Source: an uncultured bacterium (GTDB taxonomy: Bacteria > Bacteroidota > Bacteroidia > Bacteroidales > Marinifilaceae). From it: 64,000 nucleotides of DNA. How positions within the stretch are numbered: the stretch's first letter is position 1; each line of letters begins with the position of its first letter. The translations under genes and the position numbers were made by a program. Below are positions 39,271 through 47,849 of the stretch, one piece after another. The DNA lies in assembly GCA_905216195.1 (NCBI GenBank), contig CAJMSX010000015.1:1-64000 (forward strand). Direction: 5' to 3'. The notes under the pieces are model-generated. The model was given only the letters and a program-made list of their open reading frames with translations, was not told the DNA's origin and made no database searches.

Positions 39271-41115
39271 TTATTCTTCGTCTTCCCTTTTCGATTCCAC
39301 CGGAGGATCGGGAGAAATCAGATTCGCTTCCAGCATATTTTTTTCCATGTATTTTTTGCGGTCGGCTATTTTTCCGGTCAGGTATTTTTCGATCAGTAAA
39401 CCGGCTATGGGTGCGGCATACGTGGCTCCCCATTGTCCGTTTTCCACATACACCAAAATGGCGATTTTGGGATTTTCCCGGGGAGCGAAAGCAAAAAAGG
39501 CCGAGTGATCCAGTCCGTGCGGATTTTGAATCGTTCCCGTTTTACCGCAAACGGCGACCGAATCATTTGCAGCTACTCTTCCCGTTCCGCTTTTCACCGC
39601 TTCTTCCATAGCTTCCGCTACCAAATCGAAGTATTCTTTTCGGATAGGTACGCTGTGTTTTTCTACGGTATGATCCGGATCGCCGGGAAGAGGGCGAACG
39701 AGATGGGGAGTGACATAATATCCCCGGTTCGCTATACAGGCCACCATATTAGCCATTTGGAGGGGAGTGATCAACAATTCTCCCTGACCGATGGAAAGCG
39801 ACATGATGTAAGTATAATACCAATTTTTGGTACGGAATACCTTATCGTAATATTCCTGGGTTGGGATGGAACCGGAAGATTCGTTTACAAAATCCGGAGA
39901 GATTCTTTGTCCCAGTCCGAAGGAGGTAACATATTTGCGCCAGGCACCGTAAGCTTCCCGCACACTTCCATAACGGTTGTTTTCCAGAATTCGCCGGAAC
40001 ACATTTACGAAATAGGGGTTGCAGGAAGTCCGGATCCCACCTTTGAGGTCTACCGGGGATTCATGTCCGTGACATTTCATAAACTGTCCGTTGAAATAGT
40101 TTCCGTGGTGGCATTCGTAGATAGTATGGGGGGTAATGACGTTTTCCTCCAAACCGATCAGGGCCTGAATCGTTTTAAAAATAGATCCGGGAGGGTAAGC
40201 TGCAATTACCGTACGGTCGAAAAGCGGGAGGGAGGGGTCCTGTTGCAATTGCCGGTAATTTTTCCCGCGTTCCAATCCTACCATCAGCTGGGGGTCGAAT
40301 CCGGGGCTGGAGACTTTCAGCAGGATTTCGCCGGTCGCCGGTTCAATGGCAACGATGCCTCCTTTTTTATTTTGCATCAGCCGGTAGGCGTATTCCTGTA
40401 ATTCAATGTCCAGCGTAGTCGTTATATTTTCACCCACGGTTGCCGGCACATCGTAATCGCCGTTCTGATAAGCACCTTTGATGCGGTTATAATTATCCAC
40501 CAACAATATCTTTTTGCCTTTGGTGCCTCTCAATACCTTTTCATAGCTTTTTTCCAGTCCGTTGACCCCGATATAGTCACCGGGAGCATATACGCTGTCC
40601 CGTTGGATCTGAGCGGGGCTGACTTCCCCGATATAACCGAAAACATCGGCGGAATGGTTCACATTGTATTTCCGCAGCGTTCTGGTTTGCATGAAAAAAC
40701 CGGGATATTTATATAATTTTTCCTGTAAACGGGCGTATTTGTCGTCCGTAATCTGGGATATCAGTACGGAGGCCTTGAAGCGGGAATAATGTTTGCATTT
40801 TTCCAGATTTTTCTCCAGAAGTTCCCGCTCGATTCCTAAAAGGGAAATCAGTTCCAGTGTATCGAATGTTTTTACCTGACGGGGGATAACCATCAGGTCG
40901 TAAGCGGCCTGGTTGTATACCAACAATTTGTGATTCCTGTCGTATATCAGTCCCCGGGCCGGATATTGGGTTTCTATGCGTTGAGAGTTATTGATTGCAG
41001 AAAGTTTGTAAGATTCGTCGATTACCTGCAAATTAAACAACCGGAATATATAGATGACCAATATACAGATAAATAAACCGGAAATGACAGCTTTTCTATG
41101 TGTATATTTATTCAT
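39271..41115 (-). CDS. mrdA: Penicillin-binding protein 2 (elongasome transpeptidase)
   Basis: 614 aa, class B PBP. N-terminal anchor (AVISGLFICILVIYIFRLF), pedestal domain (QYPARGLIYDRNHKLLVYN) and transpeptidase. Catalytic Ser-Lys in YPPGSIFKTI, second motif SCNPYF, third motif CGKTGTIQNP. Crosslinks side-wall peptidoglycan with RodA under MreBCD control. Sits between mreD and rodA. Its C-terminal 50 residues after the KTG domain are charged (ENMLEANLISPDPPVESKRE). Confidence 0.96.
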   Translation of the reverse strand: MNKYTHRKAVISGLFICILVIYIFRLFNLQVIDESYKLSAINNSQRIETQYPARGLIYDRNHKLLVYNQAAYDLMVIPRQVKTFDTLELISLLGIERELLEKNLEKCKHYSRFKASVLISQITDDKYARLQEKLYKYPGFFMQTRTLRKYNVNHSADVFGYIGEVSPAQIQRDSVYAPGDYIGVNGLEKSYEKVLRGTKGKKILLVDNYNRIKGAYQNGDYDVPATVGENITTTLDIELQEYAYRLMQNKKGGIVAIEPATGEILLKVSSPGFDPQLMVGLERGKNYRQLQQDPSLPLFDRTVIAAYPPGSIFKTIQALIGLEENVITPHTIYECHHGNYFNGQFMKCHGHESPVDLKGGIRTSCNPYFVNVFRRILENNRYGSVREAYGAWRKYVTSFGLGQRISPDFVNESSGSIPTQEYYDKVFRTKNWYYTYIMSLSIGQGELLITPLQMANMVACIANRGYYVTPHLVRPLPGDPDHTVEKHSVPIRKEYFDLVAEAMEEAVKSGTGRVAANDSVAVCGKTGTIQNPHGLDHSAFFAFAPRENPKIAILVYVENGQWGATYAAPIAGLLIEKYLTGKIADRKKYMEKNMLEANLISPDPPVESKREDEE

Positions 41116-41164
41116 GCTTTCAGTGAATTATATAAGTTGCAAACGCTACAAAGTCAATCACCAG

Positions 41165-41674
41165 CTATTCTTTTTTCGTTTTGAGCGCAATAAAATAATA
41201 GAGTAAAATAAAGAAAAAAGAAGCGAGTGTACTGCAGCATATCCGCAGTAAAGTGATCATAAAATTGGAAAAGCCGAAGGCTTCGGCCAGTATCAGCACC
41301 CCATTGAAAGCCAGCGTGGACAGCAAGGCATATTTAAAGAACCAGCCGAAATTACTGATTTTATGGGTGGTTTGAATTTCGTCTATTTGTTCCCGGTTGG
41401 AAGTCAGCAATATCAAACGAGGTCGCAAATAAGCGAGGAAGGTAGTTGCCGCCGCATGTATTCCCATCGTATTGTTTGCCAGGTCTATTACGATCCCGAG
41501 TAAAAATGCGATCAGCAAAACCGAGACTTTGTTCATGCCGTAAGGCAGAATAAGAACCGCCAATATGTAGATATTGATGTAGAAATAGGAATGTAACTGT
41601 ATGTTATCCAGTATAGCGATCTGGATAATAAGCAGACACAACAAATGAATCAAATATTTTGCGACACTGTTCAT
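41165..41674 (-). CDS. mreD: Rod-shape-determining protein MreD
   Basis: 169 aa, five or so hydrophobic helices (LIHLLCLLIIQIAILDNIQL, VSVLLIAFLLGIVIDLANNT, and LRICCSTLASFFFILLYYF). Inner-membrane link between MreC and the RodA-PBP2 pair. Sequence is poorly conserved as usual; position between mreC (49 bp) and mrdA (49 bp) settles the call. Confidence 0.88.
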   Translation of the reverse strand: MNSVAKYLIHLLCLLIIQIAILDNIQLHSYFYINIYILAVLILPYGMNKVSVLLIAFLLGIVIDLANNTMGIHAAATTFLAYLRPRLILLTSNREQIDEIQTTHKISNFGWFFKYALLSTLAFNGVLILAEAFGFSNFMITLLRICCSTLASFFFILLYYFIALKTKKE

Positions 41675-41723
41675 TGCACATTCATTTTATTACGCGGAAG
41701 GCCTTCTGGTGTTTTTCTTTTCC

Positions 41724-42554
41724 TCAACCTTCGTCGTAACTTTCGGCTTCCAACTTTCTTTTTTCTTCTTTCTTCCGGTTATCGATAACATACACATCCG
41801 CTATCTTTTTAAAATCGACCGCCAGCCGTACTTTAATCGAGAGGAAATTAGCAGTTTCACGGTCTACCGTCTCCACAAAACCTACCAATTCTCCTTCGGG
41901 AAAGATGGAAGAGAAACCCGATGTCACGACGGTGTCCCCTTGTTCCACCTTTACGTGAAAAGGAATATCGTTCAGGTAGGCGTACCGGTAATCTTTTCCG
42001 TCCCATTGCAGGGAACCGTAATAGCCGTTCTTCTTGATTTTGGACGACAGCCTCATGTTTACATTGATGAGAGGCAAGACGACCGCATAATGAAGGCTTG
42101 TATTTTGAATGACCCCGACGACGCCTTGGGGGGAACAAACGGCCATTTCTTCCTGAACCCCGTCGGCACTCCCTTTGTTCAGGATGATGTAATTCTTGGT
42201 TTTATTGAAACTGCTTTTCTCCATGCGGGCCGGATAATACCGGAACTCATTTTCTATTCCCAGCGTATCGGGCCGGGCTGTCAGATGCCGGGTGACCGCT
42301 TCCAGCTTTTCAATCGAATTCCTGAGTTCGGTATTCTCTTCAACTAATTTTTTATTGGTTTCTTTCAGCTGGAAATAACTTTTTACTTCCGTCACCCAGG
42401 AAGAAACGCCACAAAAAAGGGAAGAGGTTTGCTGGGAAAAAATGGTTTTCTGATACTTATTATGCTCGACGATCAGAAAAAAGGACAAAAATTCCAATAA
42501 TATAAAAATTATAGTAAAATGATACTTTAATATAAGTTTTATAATATTCTTCAC
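41724..42554 (-). CDS. mreC: Rod-shape-determining protein MreC
   Basis: 276 aa. N-terminal anchor (FTIIFILLEFLSFFLIV), a coiled coil (LKETNKKLVEENTELRNSIE) and a beta-rich periplasmic domain (NYIILNKGSADGVQEEMAVC, SPQGVVGVIQNT, TVVTSGFSSIFPEGELVGFV). MreC activates PBP2. The end (NRKKEEKRKLEAES) is charged. Follows mreB by 190 bp, mostly AT-rich. Confidence 0.94.
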   Translation of the reverse strand: MKNIIKLILKYHFTIIFILLEFLSFFLIVEHNKYQKTIFSQQTSSLFCGVSSWVTEVKSYFQLKETNKKLVEENTELRNSIEKLEAVTRHLTARPDTLGIENEFRYYPARMEKSSFNKTKNYIILNKGSADGVQEEMAVCSPQGVVGVIQNTSLHYAVVLPLINVNMRLSSKIKKNGYYGSLQWDGKDYRYAYLNDIPFHVKVEQGDTVVTSGFSSIFPEGELVGFVETVDRETANFLSIKVRLAVDFKKIADVYVIDNRKKEEKRKLEAESYDEG

Positions 42555-42744
42555 AACCTCGTTTTCTGGTAAATAAAGGGAGTAGCGGCAAGATACCTGT
42601 TCCGGTTTTCTTTTTTCAGGGGAGACCGGGAGGGCGAAAGTTCGCTCTCATACCGGGTTTCTTCTCTGAAAAAAAGCAGGATCCCCAGGGGGCATCCGAC
42701 ATTTTCTCCCGTTTATTTACATTAATCCAATCATTACGTTTCTT

Positions 42745-43767
42745 CTAACGAATCAGGAATGAGAATTTGTCTACATTCTTGAGTGCGATTCCCGTCCCCC
42801 GGGCCACCGCCCGCAGCGGATCTTCGGCTATATGGAAAGGGATGTTGAGCTTATCGGACAATCTTTTATCCAATCCTCTCAAAAGAGCTCCTCCTCCGGC
42901 CAGGTATATCCCTTTGTTGACGATATCCGCGTACAATTCGGGGGGAGTTTGTTCCAAGGCTCCCAGGATAGCGATTTCTATTTTGGAAATGGATTTTTCC
43001 AGACAGTGGGCGATTTCCTGGTAGGAAACAGGCACCTCCACCGGCAGAGACGTCATTTGATTCGGCCCCTGCACGATAAAATCGGCCGGGGGTTCATCCA
43101 ATTCGGAAAGGGCCGATCCCACGTGTATTTTAATTTCTTCCGCCGTTCTTTCTCCTATTTTGATATTATGCTGATGGCGCATGTATTCCTGAATATCGTC
43201 CGTCAGATCGTCCCCGGCGATCCGTATGGACTTGTTGGTTACGATACCGCCCAGGGATATAACGGCAATTTCCGTTGTTCCTCCGCCTATATCCACGATC
43301 ATATTCCCTTCCGGGGCTTCCACGTCCAGACCGATTCCCAACGCCGCCGCCATCGGTTCATAGATCATATAGACGTCCCGTCCTCCGGCATGTTCCGAAG
43401 AATCGCGTACGGCACGCACTTCCACTTCCGTACTTCCCGAAGGAATACAGATGACGATGCGCAGAGAAGGAGAAAAGAACTTGTTATTGATGTTGGCCAT
43501 TTTGATCATTCCGCGTATCATTTGTTCCGCTGCGTTAAAGTCGGCGATCACTCCGTCTCTCAAGGGCCGGATGGTTTTGATGTTGTCATGGGTTTTTCCC
43601 TGCATTTGCCTGGCTTTTTCCCCGATAGCAATCACTTTTTCAGTTCTGCGATCGATCGCTACGATAGAAGGTTCGTTGACTACCATTTTATCGTTATTGA
43701 TAATAATGGTATTTGCCGTTCCCAAATCGACGGCTATATCTTGTGATAGAAATGAAAATAATCCCAT
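42745..43767 (-). CDS. mreB: Rod-shape-determining protein MreB
   Basis: 340 aa actin homologue that guides wall synthesis along the cell. Nucleotide-binding motifs: IAVDLGTANTIII (phosphate 1), NMIVDIGGGTTEIAVISLGG (phosphate 2) and YLAGGGALLRGLDKRL (adenosine). RPLRDGVIADF and EPMAAALGIGL are family hallmarks. Starts 7 bp after the purH stop, so it shares the purH transcript. Confidence 0.97.
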   Translation of the reverse strand: MGLFSFLSQDIAVDLGTANTIIINNDKMVVNEPSIVAIDRRTEKVIAIGEKARQMQGKTHDNIKTIRPLRDGVIADFNAAEQMIRGMIKMANINNKFFSPSLRIVICIPSGSTEVEVRAVRDSSEHAGGRDVYMIYEPMAAALGIGLDVEAPEGNMIVDIGGGTTEIAVISLGGIVTNKSIRIAGDDLTDDIQEYMRHQHNIKIGERTAEEIKIHVGSALSELDEPPADFIVQGPNQMTSLPVEVPVSYQEIAHCLEKSISKIEIAILGALEQTPPELYADIVNKGIYLAGGGALLRGLDKRLSDKLNIPFHIAEDPLRAVARGTGIALKNVDKFSFLIR

Positions 43768-43774
43768 ATTTATT

Positions 43775-45310
43775 TTAGTGTTTGAAATGTCTCATACCTG
43801 TAAAAACCATAGCAATGCCGTATTTGTCGGCTGCTTCTATTGAATCCTGATCCCGAACGGAGCCTCCGGGTTGTATAATGGCCATAATGCCTGCCTGTTG
43901 CGCGGCTTCGACACAATCGGAGAAGGGGAAAAACGCATCGGAAGCCATTACGCTTCCCCGGATTTTTTCTCCTCCCTGACGAATGGCATTTTCCAAAGCC
44001 CAGATGCGGCTTACTTGTCCGGGGCCGACTCCTGTCGTACATTTATCTTTGGCTATAGCAATGCCGTTGGATTTAGTATGCTTTACAACTTTCCACGCAA
44101 ACAACAAATCCTGCATTTCCGTTTCGGTCGGCTCCCGACGGGTGACGACTTTCCATCCTTCCTCCGGAAGTAAAGCGGTATCCCGATTTTGTATCAATAA
44201 GCCGCCCAAAACAGTTTTCGCTTTGAAAGCTTTCGGATTTTGTCTGCCGATGTCGGTCAGCTGCAACAGACGGATGTTTTTCTTTTTCGACAGAATTTCC
44301 AGTGCTTCCGGAGCAAAAGAAGGGGCCACGATGACTTCCAAAAATATTTTAGCCATTTCCGTAGCCGTTTCCGCATCTATTTCCCGGTTGGAAGCGACGA
44401 TTCCGCCGTAGATGGAAACCGGGTCGGCTTCATACGCTTTCCGGTAGGCTTCAGCAATCGTTCCGGCACTTCCGACGCCGCAAGGATTGGCATGTTTAGC
44501 CGCTACAATGGTAGGTTCGCTGAATTCTTTCAACGTTTCCAGTGCCCCGTCGGTGTCTCCGATATTGTTATACGACAATTCTTTTCCGTGTAACTGCAGA
44601 GCTCCTGTCAACGTACCTTCCCGGCCTTTGACCGAGGTATAGAAAGCAGCGGTTTGGTGAGGATTTTCCCCATACCTCAGATCCTGTTTTTTTTCATAAG
44701 TGAGGGTAAGGGTTTTGGGGAAATTTATATTTAAGCGTTCCTTAAAATAGTCGGCAATAAGTGCATCGTAATGTGATGTATGTATAAATACTTTTGCTGC
44801 GAGTAATTCCCGGGTTTCTGCTGAAGTTTCTCCCTGCTCTTTTAATTCGGCTATCACCCGGTCGTAATCTTCCGGGTCGGTCAGAACGGTTACAAACCGG
44901 TAATTTTTGGCAGCGGCCCGAATCATGGTAGGTCCGCCTATATCGATATTTTCGATAACCTCTTCGTGGGATACTCCGGCTTTCAATATGGTTTCTTTGA
45001 AAGGATACAGATTACAAACTACGATGTCAATCGGTTCCACCTCCAATTCTTTCATCTGCGATTGGTGTGCCGGGTTATCTCTGACGGCCAAAATACCGCC
45101 TTCTACTTTTGGATGGAGGGTTTTCACCCTACCGTCGAAACATTCGGGGAACTTGGTAAGTTCTGAAATATCCTGAACTTTAATGCCTGCTTCTTTCAGT
45201 TTTTTTGAGGTTCCTCCGGTGGAAATAATTTCCCAGCCCATAGCATCCAGGGATTTTGTAAAGTCTACAATTCCCGTTTTGTCAAAAACGCTTATCAATG
45301 CCTTTTTCAT
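43775..45310 (-). CDS. purH: Bifunctional AICAR transformylase/IMP cyclohydrolase
   Basis: 511 aa with both domains. IMP cyclohydrolase (1-200): ALISVFDKTGIVDF, ISTGGTSKKLKEAG, LHPKVEGGILA and GGPTMIRAAAKNY. AICAR transformylase (200-511): DLRYGENPHQTAAFY, AAKHANPCGVGSA, LLFAWKVVKHTKSNGIAIAK, and SDAFFPFSDCVEAAQQAGIM. Last two steps of purine synthesis. First gene of the purH-mreB-mreC-mreD-mrdA-rodA run, an arrangement common in Bacteroidetes. Confidence 0.97.
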   Translation of the reverse strand: MKKALISVFDKTGIVDFTKSLDAMGWEIISTGGTSKKLKEAGIKVQDISELTKFPECFDGRVKTLHPKVEGGILAVRDNPAHQSQMKELEVEPIDIVVCNLYPFKETILKAGVSHEEVIENIDIGGPTMIRAAAKNYRFVTVLTDPEDYDRVIAELKEQGETSAETRELLAAKVFIHTSHYDALIADYFKERLNINFPKTLTLTYEKKQDLRYGENPHQTAAFYTSVKGREGTLTGALQLHGKELSYNNIGDTDGALETLKEFSEPTIVAAKHANPCGVGSAGTIAEAYRKAYEADPVSIYGGIVASNREIDAETATEMAKIFLEVIVAPSFAPEALEILSKKKNIRLLQLTDIGRQNPKAFKAKTVLGGLLIQNRDTALLPEEGWKVVTRREPTETEMQDLLFAWKVVKHTKSNGIAIAKDKCTTGVGPGQVSRIWALENAIRQGGEKIRGSVMASDAFFPFSDCVEAAQQAGIMAIIQPGGSVRDQDSIEAADKYGIAMVFTGMRHFKH

Positions 45311-45363
45311 CCGGATTTCGTTTATTATGATGTTAGTTCTCTCTATTTTTTCTCATTTTGACG

Positions 45364-45371
45364 CAAAGGTA
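45364..45371 (-). promoter_or_regulatory. Probable -7 element of the purH-mre operon
   Basis: TACCTTTG on the minus strand, 54 bp upstream of the purH ATG, is a perfect TAnnTTTG. The 20 bp above it are T- and A-rich with no TTG, so the -33 element is not identified. Confidence 0.45.
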
Positions 45372-45590
45372 AAAAAAAGAATATTATTTTTCTATAAATT
45401 CTCAAATACTACTACATTTTTATTGACTGTCGCAAAGCCGATTCGTCCCTGAAATTTAAAAATTCCATTCTCTCCGGCAAATTTTATTTTTCCGATAGAT
45501 ATTCGGCCCCGAATGAGGACGGCTCGAAAAATAATATTACCTTTGATTCAACTGGATTACAGGATTACAAACCATTGCAAATATAATAAA

Positions 45591-45965
45591 ATGAGTGAAA
45601 ACACTTCAGCTCGGGAATGGATATATATTCTTTTAACATTGTTTGTGGCCGGACTCGGCTATGTCAAATCCCTGTCGGATAAAAAAAAGGCCCCCGCTGT
45701 TCCCTCTCCGGGAGAAGCGGAAGATTTCGGCGAATTTCCGGAAGCGAACCGGAGAACGGATCAGGTTGAAGAGTATACTGATCTGAGAAATGAAGAAATA
45801 TTTCCGGAATATCGTTTCCGTCCGGAGGAAGAAGGAAAGTCCGCTATCATTTTCGGGGAAGAAGAAACCGACACCGAAGAAATCGGGGAAATCGAAGAAG
45901 AACGCGAATTCGATCTCAGACAGGCCATTATTTACCAGGAAATTTTACAGCGTAAATACGACTGA
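45591..45965 (+). CDS. Small acidic single-pass membrane protein
   Basis: 124 aa from the ATG at 45591; the frame opens at 45513 but the first 26 residues look unlike a protein start. One transmembrane segment (EWIYILLTLFVAGLGYV) then a strongly acidic tail (FGEEETDTEEIGEIEEER, ending FDLRQAIIYQEILQRKYD). Likely cytoplasmic tail. No family recognised. It lies between divergent purH and the convergent beta-barrel gene. Confidence 0.55.
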   Translation: MSENTSAREWIYILLTLFVAGLGYVKSLSDKKKAPAVPSPGEAEDFGEFPEANRRTDQVEEYTDLRNEEIFPEYRFRPEEEGKSAIIFGEEETDTEEIGEIEEEREFDLRQAIIYQEILQRKYD

Positions 45966-45969
45966 TCGC

Positions 45970-47250
45970 TCAAAAATTTATTCCTATTCCGGTAGCCACG
46001 GAAAAGACATACGGATTGAAGTCAATATCTTTGTCCTGACTCAAAGATTGGAGGTAATAACGAAAGGCCGGTTCGAGCATGATCTTGATGCGGGGAGACA
46101 GGGGATATTCGATCCCCAGCCCGAGATCGGTACTGACATTAAAACGGCGGATATTTTCCGTGTTACCGATATAGTCTTTTTTCTTACCGAGTGTAAGATA
46201 AGCTTTATTACTTACAATGAAACTTCCGCTAAACCCGCCCGATACGCTTACACTGAGCTTATTGTCGTTCAATTTATAGCGAACGCCCACCGGAATTTCG
46301 ATGGCTCCGAATTCCTGGTCGATGTGTGAAGCCGCGGACCGGACCTCACTTTTTAAAGACATGTCTTCCAATTGGTACATCTGTCCGGCGGAACTGTTTT
46401 TTATATTTCCCAGAGGCGTACGGATATTTTTTTGTTTTAAGCGGGCCGAAGAGAATAAGGTAGCTGAAGAGAGAAACAGGTTGGAGTTCTCCGTACGTTG
46501 TCCGATTTGGGTATATATAACACCCGTATGTACAGAAAAACGCTTGCTGGTAATAAATGCAACTTTTATTCCGCCGCTCATATTGAAAATTCCGTTTAGG
46601 TTTTCTTCCTGGTAGCTTCGGGTTTTATTATCCGGGGCCTGGTAATTACCTCCCGAATATCCGGGGGCAAAGTGGCCGCTCAGCATGATTTTCAAGGTAT
46701 TTTTCCTGAAGCCCGCCGGCCGTGTTTTTCGGTCCGATTCCAGAAATTCCCGGTAGATCCGTTGCATGTCATAGGAATTTTTATCGGTTAAAGGGATCAT
46801 ATTCCGGAGATTCCGGCGGTCTATCAGCTTTTCTTCCGCCGGAGTGACGATAGCGGACACCGGAAGGTTACTCTCGGTGGCTGTCAGCGGAATTTCTTTC
46901 ATTCCAGCGGAAAGCGGGTGTTTTCCGGCAGATCCCGCCGGCAATTCCAGTTTTGCCAAGGGAAAAGAAACGATATCCGGGGAGATGGACCGATTTTCCC
47001 GGTTCATCTCCAGGCTTTTCACGGGGCTTCGGAAGGAATGGGAAAGGATTTCCTTTTCCTTTTCTATTCTGAGCAGATAGGTCAGTGACAATACTAAGGC
47101 TGCTGCAGCGGCGCTACGATACCACCACAGAGACCGGCTTTTAGGAACAACGGGAAGCTGCCGGGCTATATTTTTCCAAACCCGTGGAGGAGGCGGGCAA
47201 CTTTGGTCTTTCAAAGCATCCCTGAATAATTTATCGATGTCAACTTTCAT
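45970..47250 (-). CDS. Anti-sigma-like membrane protein fused to outer-membrane beta-barrel domain
   Basis: 426 aa. The N terminus (KVDIDKLFRDALKDQSCPPPPRVWKNIARQL) resembles the cytoplasmic tail of Bacteroidetes anti-sigma proteins. One transmembrane segment follows (SAAAAALVLSLTYLL), then a low-complexity linker, and from about 210 a beta-rich C-terminal domain like small outer-membrane barrels (GIKVAFITSKRFSVHTGVIYTQIG; IPVGVRYKLNDNKLSVSVSGG; ends FSVATGIGINF with terminal Phe). Overlaps the sigma-factor gene by 11 bp, so it is surely its partner. Probable role: regulate the sigma factor in response to an envelope signal. The terminal Phe is typical of barrels. Confidence 0.75.
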   Translation of the reverse strand: MKVDIDKLFRDALKDQSCPPPPRVWKNIARQLPVVPKSRSLWWYRSAAAAALVLSLTYLLRIEKEKEILSHSFRSPVKSLEMNRENRSISPDIVSFPLAKLELPAGSAGKHPLSAGMKEIPLTATESNLPVSAIVTPAEEKLIDRRNLRNMIPLTDKNSYDMQRIYREFLESDRKTRPAGFRKNTLKIMLSGHFAPGYSGGNYQAPDNKTRSYQEENLNGIFNMSGGIKVAFITSKRFSVHTGVIYTQIGQRTENSNLFLSSATLFSSARLKQKNIRTPLGNIKNSSAGQMYQLEDMSLKSEVRSAASHIDQEFGAIEIPVGVRYKLNDNKLSVSVSGGFSGSFIVSNKAYLTLGKKKDYIGNTENIRRFNVSTDLGLGIEYPLSPRIKIMLEPAFRYYLQSLSQDKDIDFNPYVFSVATGIGINF

Positions 47251-47776
47251 GTTCCAGATATTCTTTTACTTTCTTTTTTAAAATATCGCGTGCGCGAGCT
47301 AAATTCGACTTGGAAGTACCTTCAGAAATTCCGGCCAACGCAGCAATATCCCTATGGGTCATTTCTTCTATGGCATATAAATTAAAAACCAATCTGTATT
47401 TTTCGGGTAATTCTTCCACAAAACGGGACAATACTTCTTCCGGTACCGTAATCGTTTCTTCGGCTTCGAGGTAGGGAGTCGCCTCGGTTAATTCTTCGGT
47501 ATACCGGAAGGCTTGTTCTTTCCGGTATTTTTCCAGGGCCGTAGTGACGAATACTCTTTTCATCCAGCCTTCGAACGAACCTTTTCCGCTATACTGACCG
47601 ATGGAATGGAATACCTTTATAAATCCGTCCTGCAGGTTATCCTCCGCTTCATTTCGGTTTCTCGAATACCGGATACATATGGAAAACATACGAGCCGCAA
47701 ACATCTTGTACAACTGTTCGGCGGCTCCGGGGTCCCCTTTTTTACATTTTTCTATTATGTTTTCCAATTTACACAT
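47240..47776 (-). CDS. ECF RNA polymerase sigma factor
   Basis: 178 aa. Region 2 has FSICIRYSRNRNEAEDNLQDGFIKVFHSIGQ and GSFEGWMKRVFVTTALEKYR; region 4 has LPEKYRLVFNLYAIEEMTHRDIAAL followed by GISEGTSKSNLARARDILKK. Directs RNA polymerase to a stress or envelope regulon. The overlapping downstream gene encodes the membrane partner. Transcribed from its own promoter near the bidirectional terminator at 47814. Confidence 0.95.
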   Translation of the reverse strand: MCKLENIIEKCKKGDPGAAEQLYKMFAARMFSICIRYSRNRNEAEDNLQDGFIKVFHSIGQYSGKGSFEGWMKRVFVTTALEKYRKEQAFRYTEELTEATPYLEAEETITVPEEVLSRFVEELPEKYRLVFNLYAIEEMTHRDIAALAGISEGTSKSNLARARDILKKKVKEYLEHES

Positions 47777-47813
47777 CCGATAATCGTTTATTAGATGCCG
47801 GAACTATAAAAAG

Positions 47814-47843
47814 GTTGCGTCATTCAAATCTGAATGACGCAAC
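47814..47843 (-). terminator. Strong terminator between pepP-like and sigma genes
   Basis: A perfect 13-bp stem (GTTGCGTCATTCA/TGAATGACGCAAC) with a 4-nt loop AATC. A T-run follows on the plus side and an A-run (T-run on the minus strand) on the left, so it can end transcription in either direction. It sits 6 bp after the stop of the minus-strand aminopeptidase gene. Confidence 0.9.
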
Positions 47844-47849
47844 TTTTTT

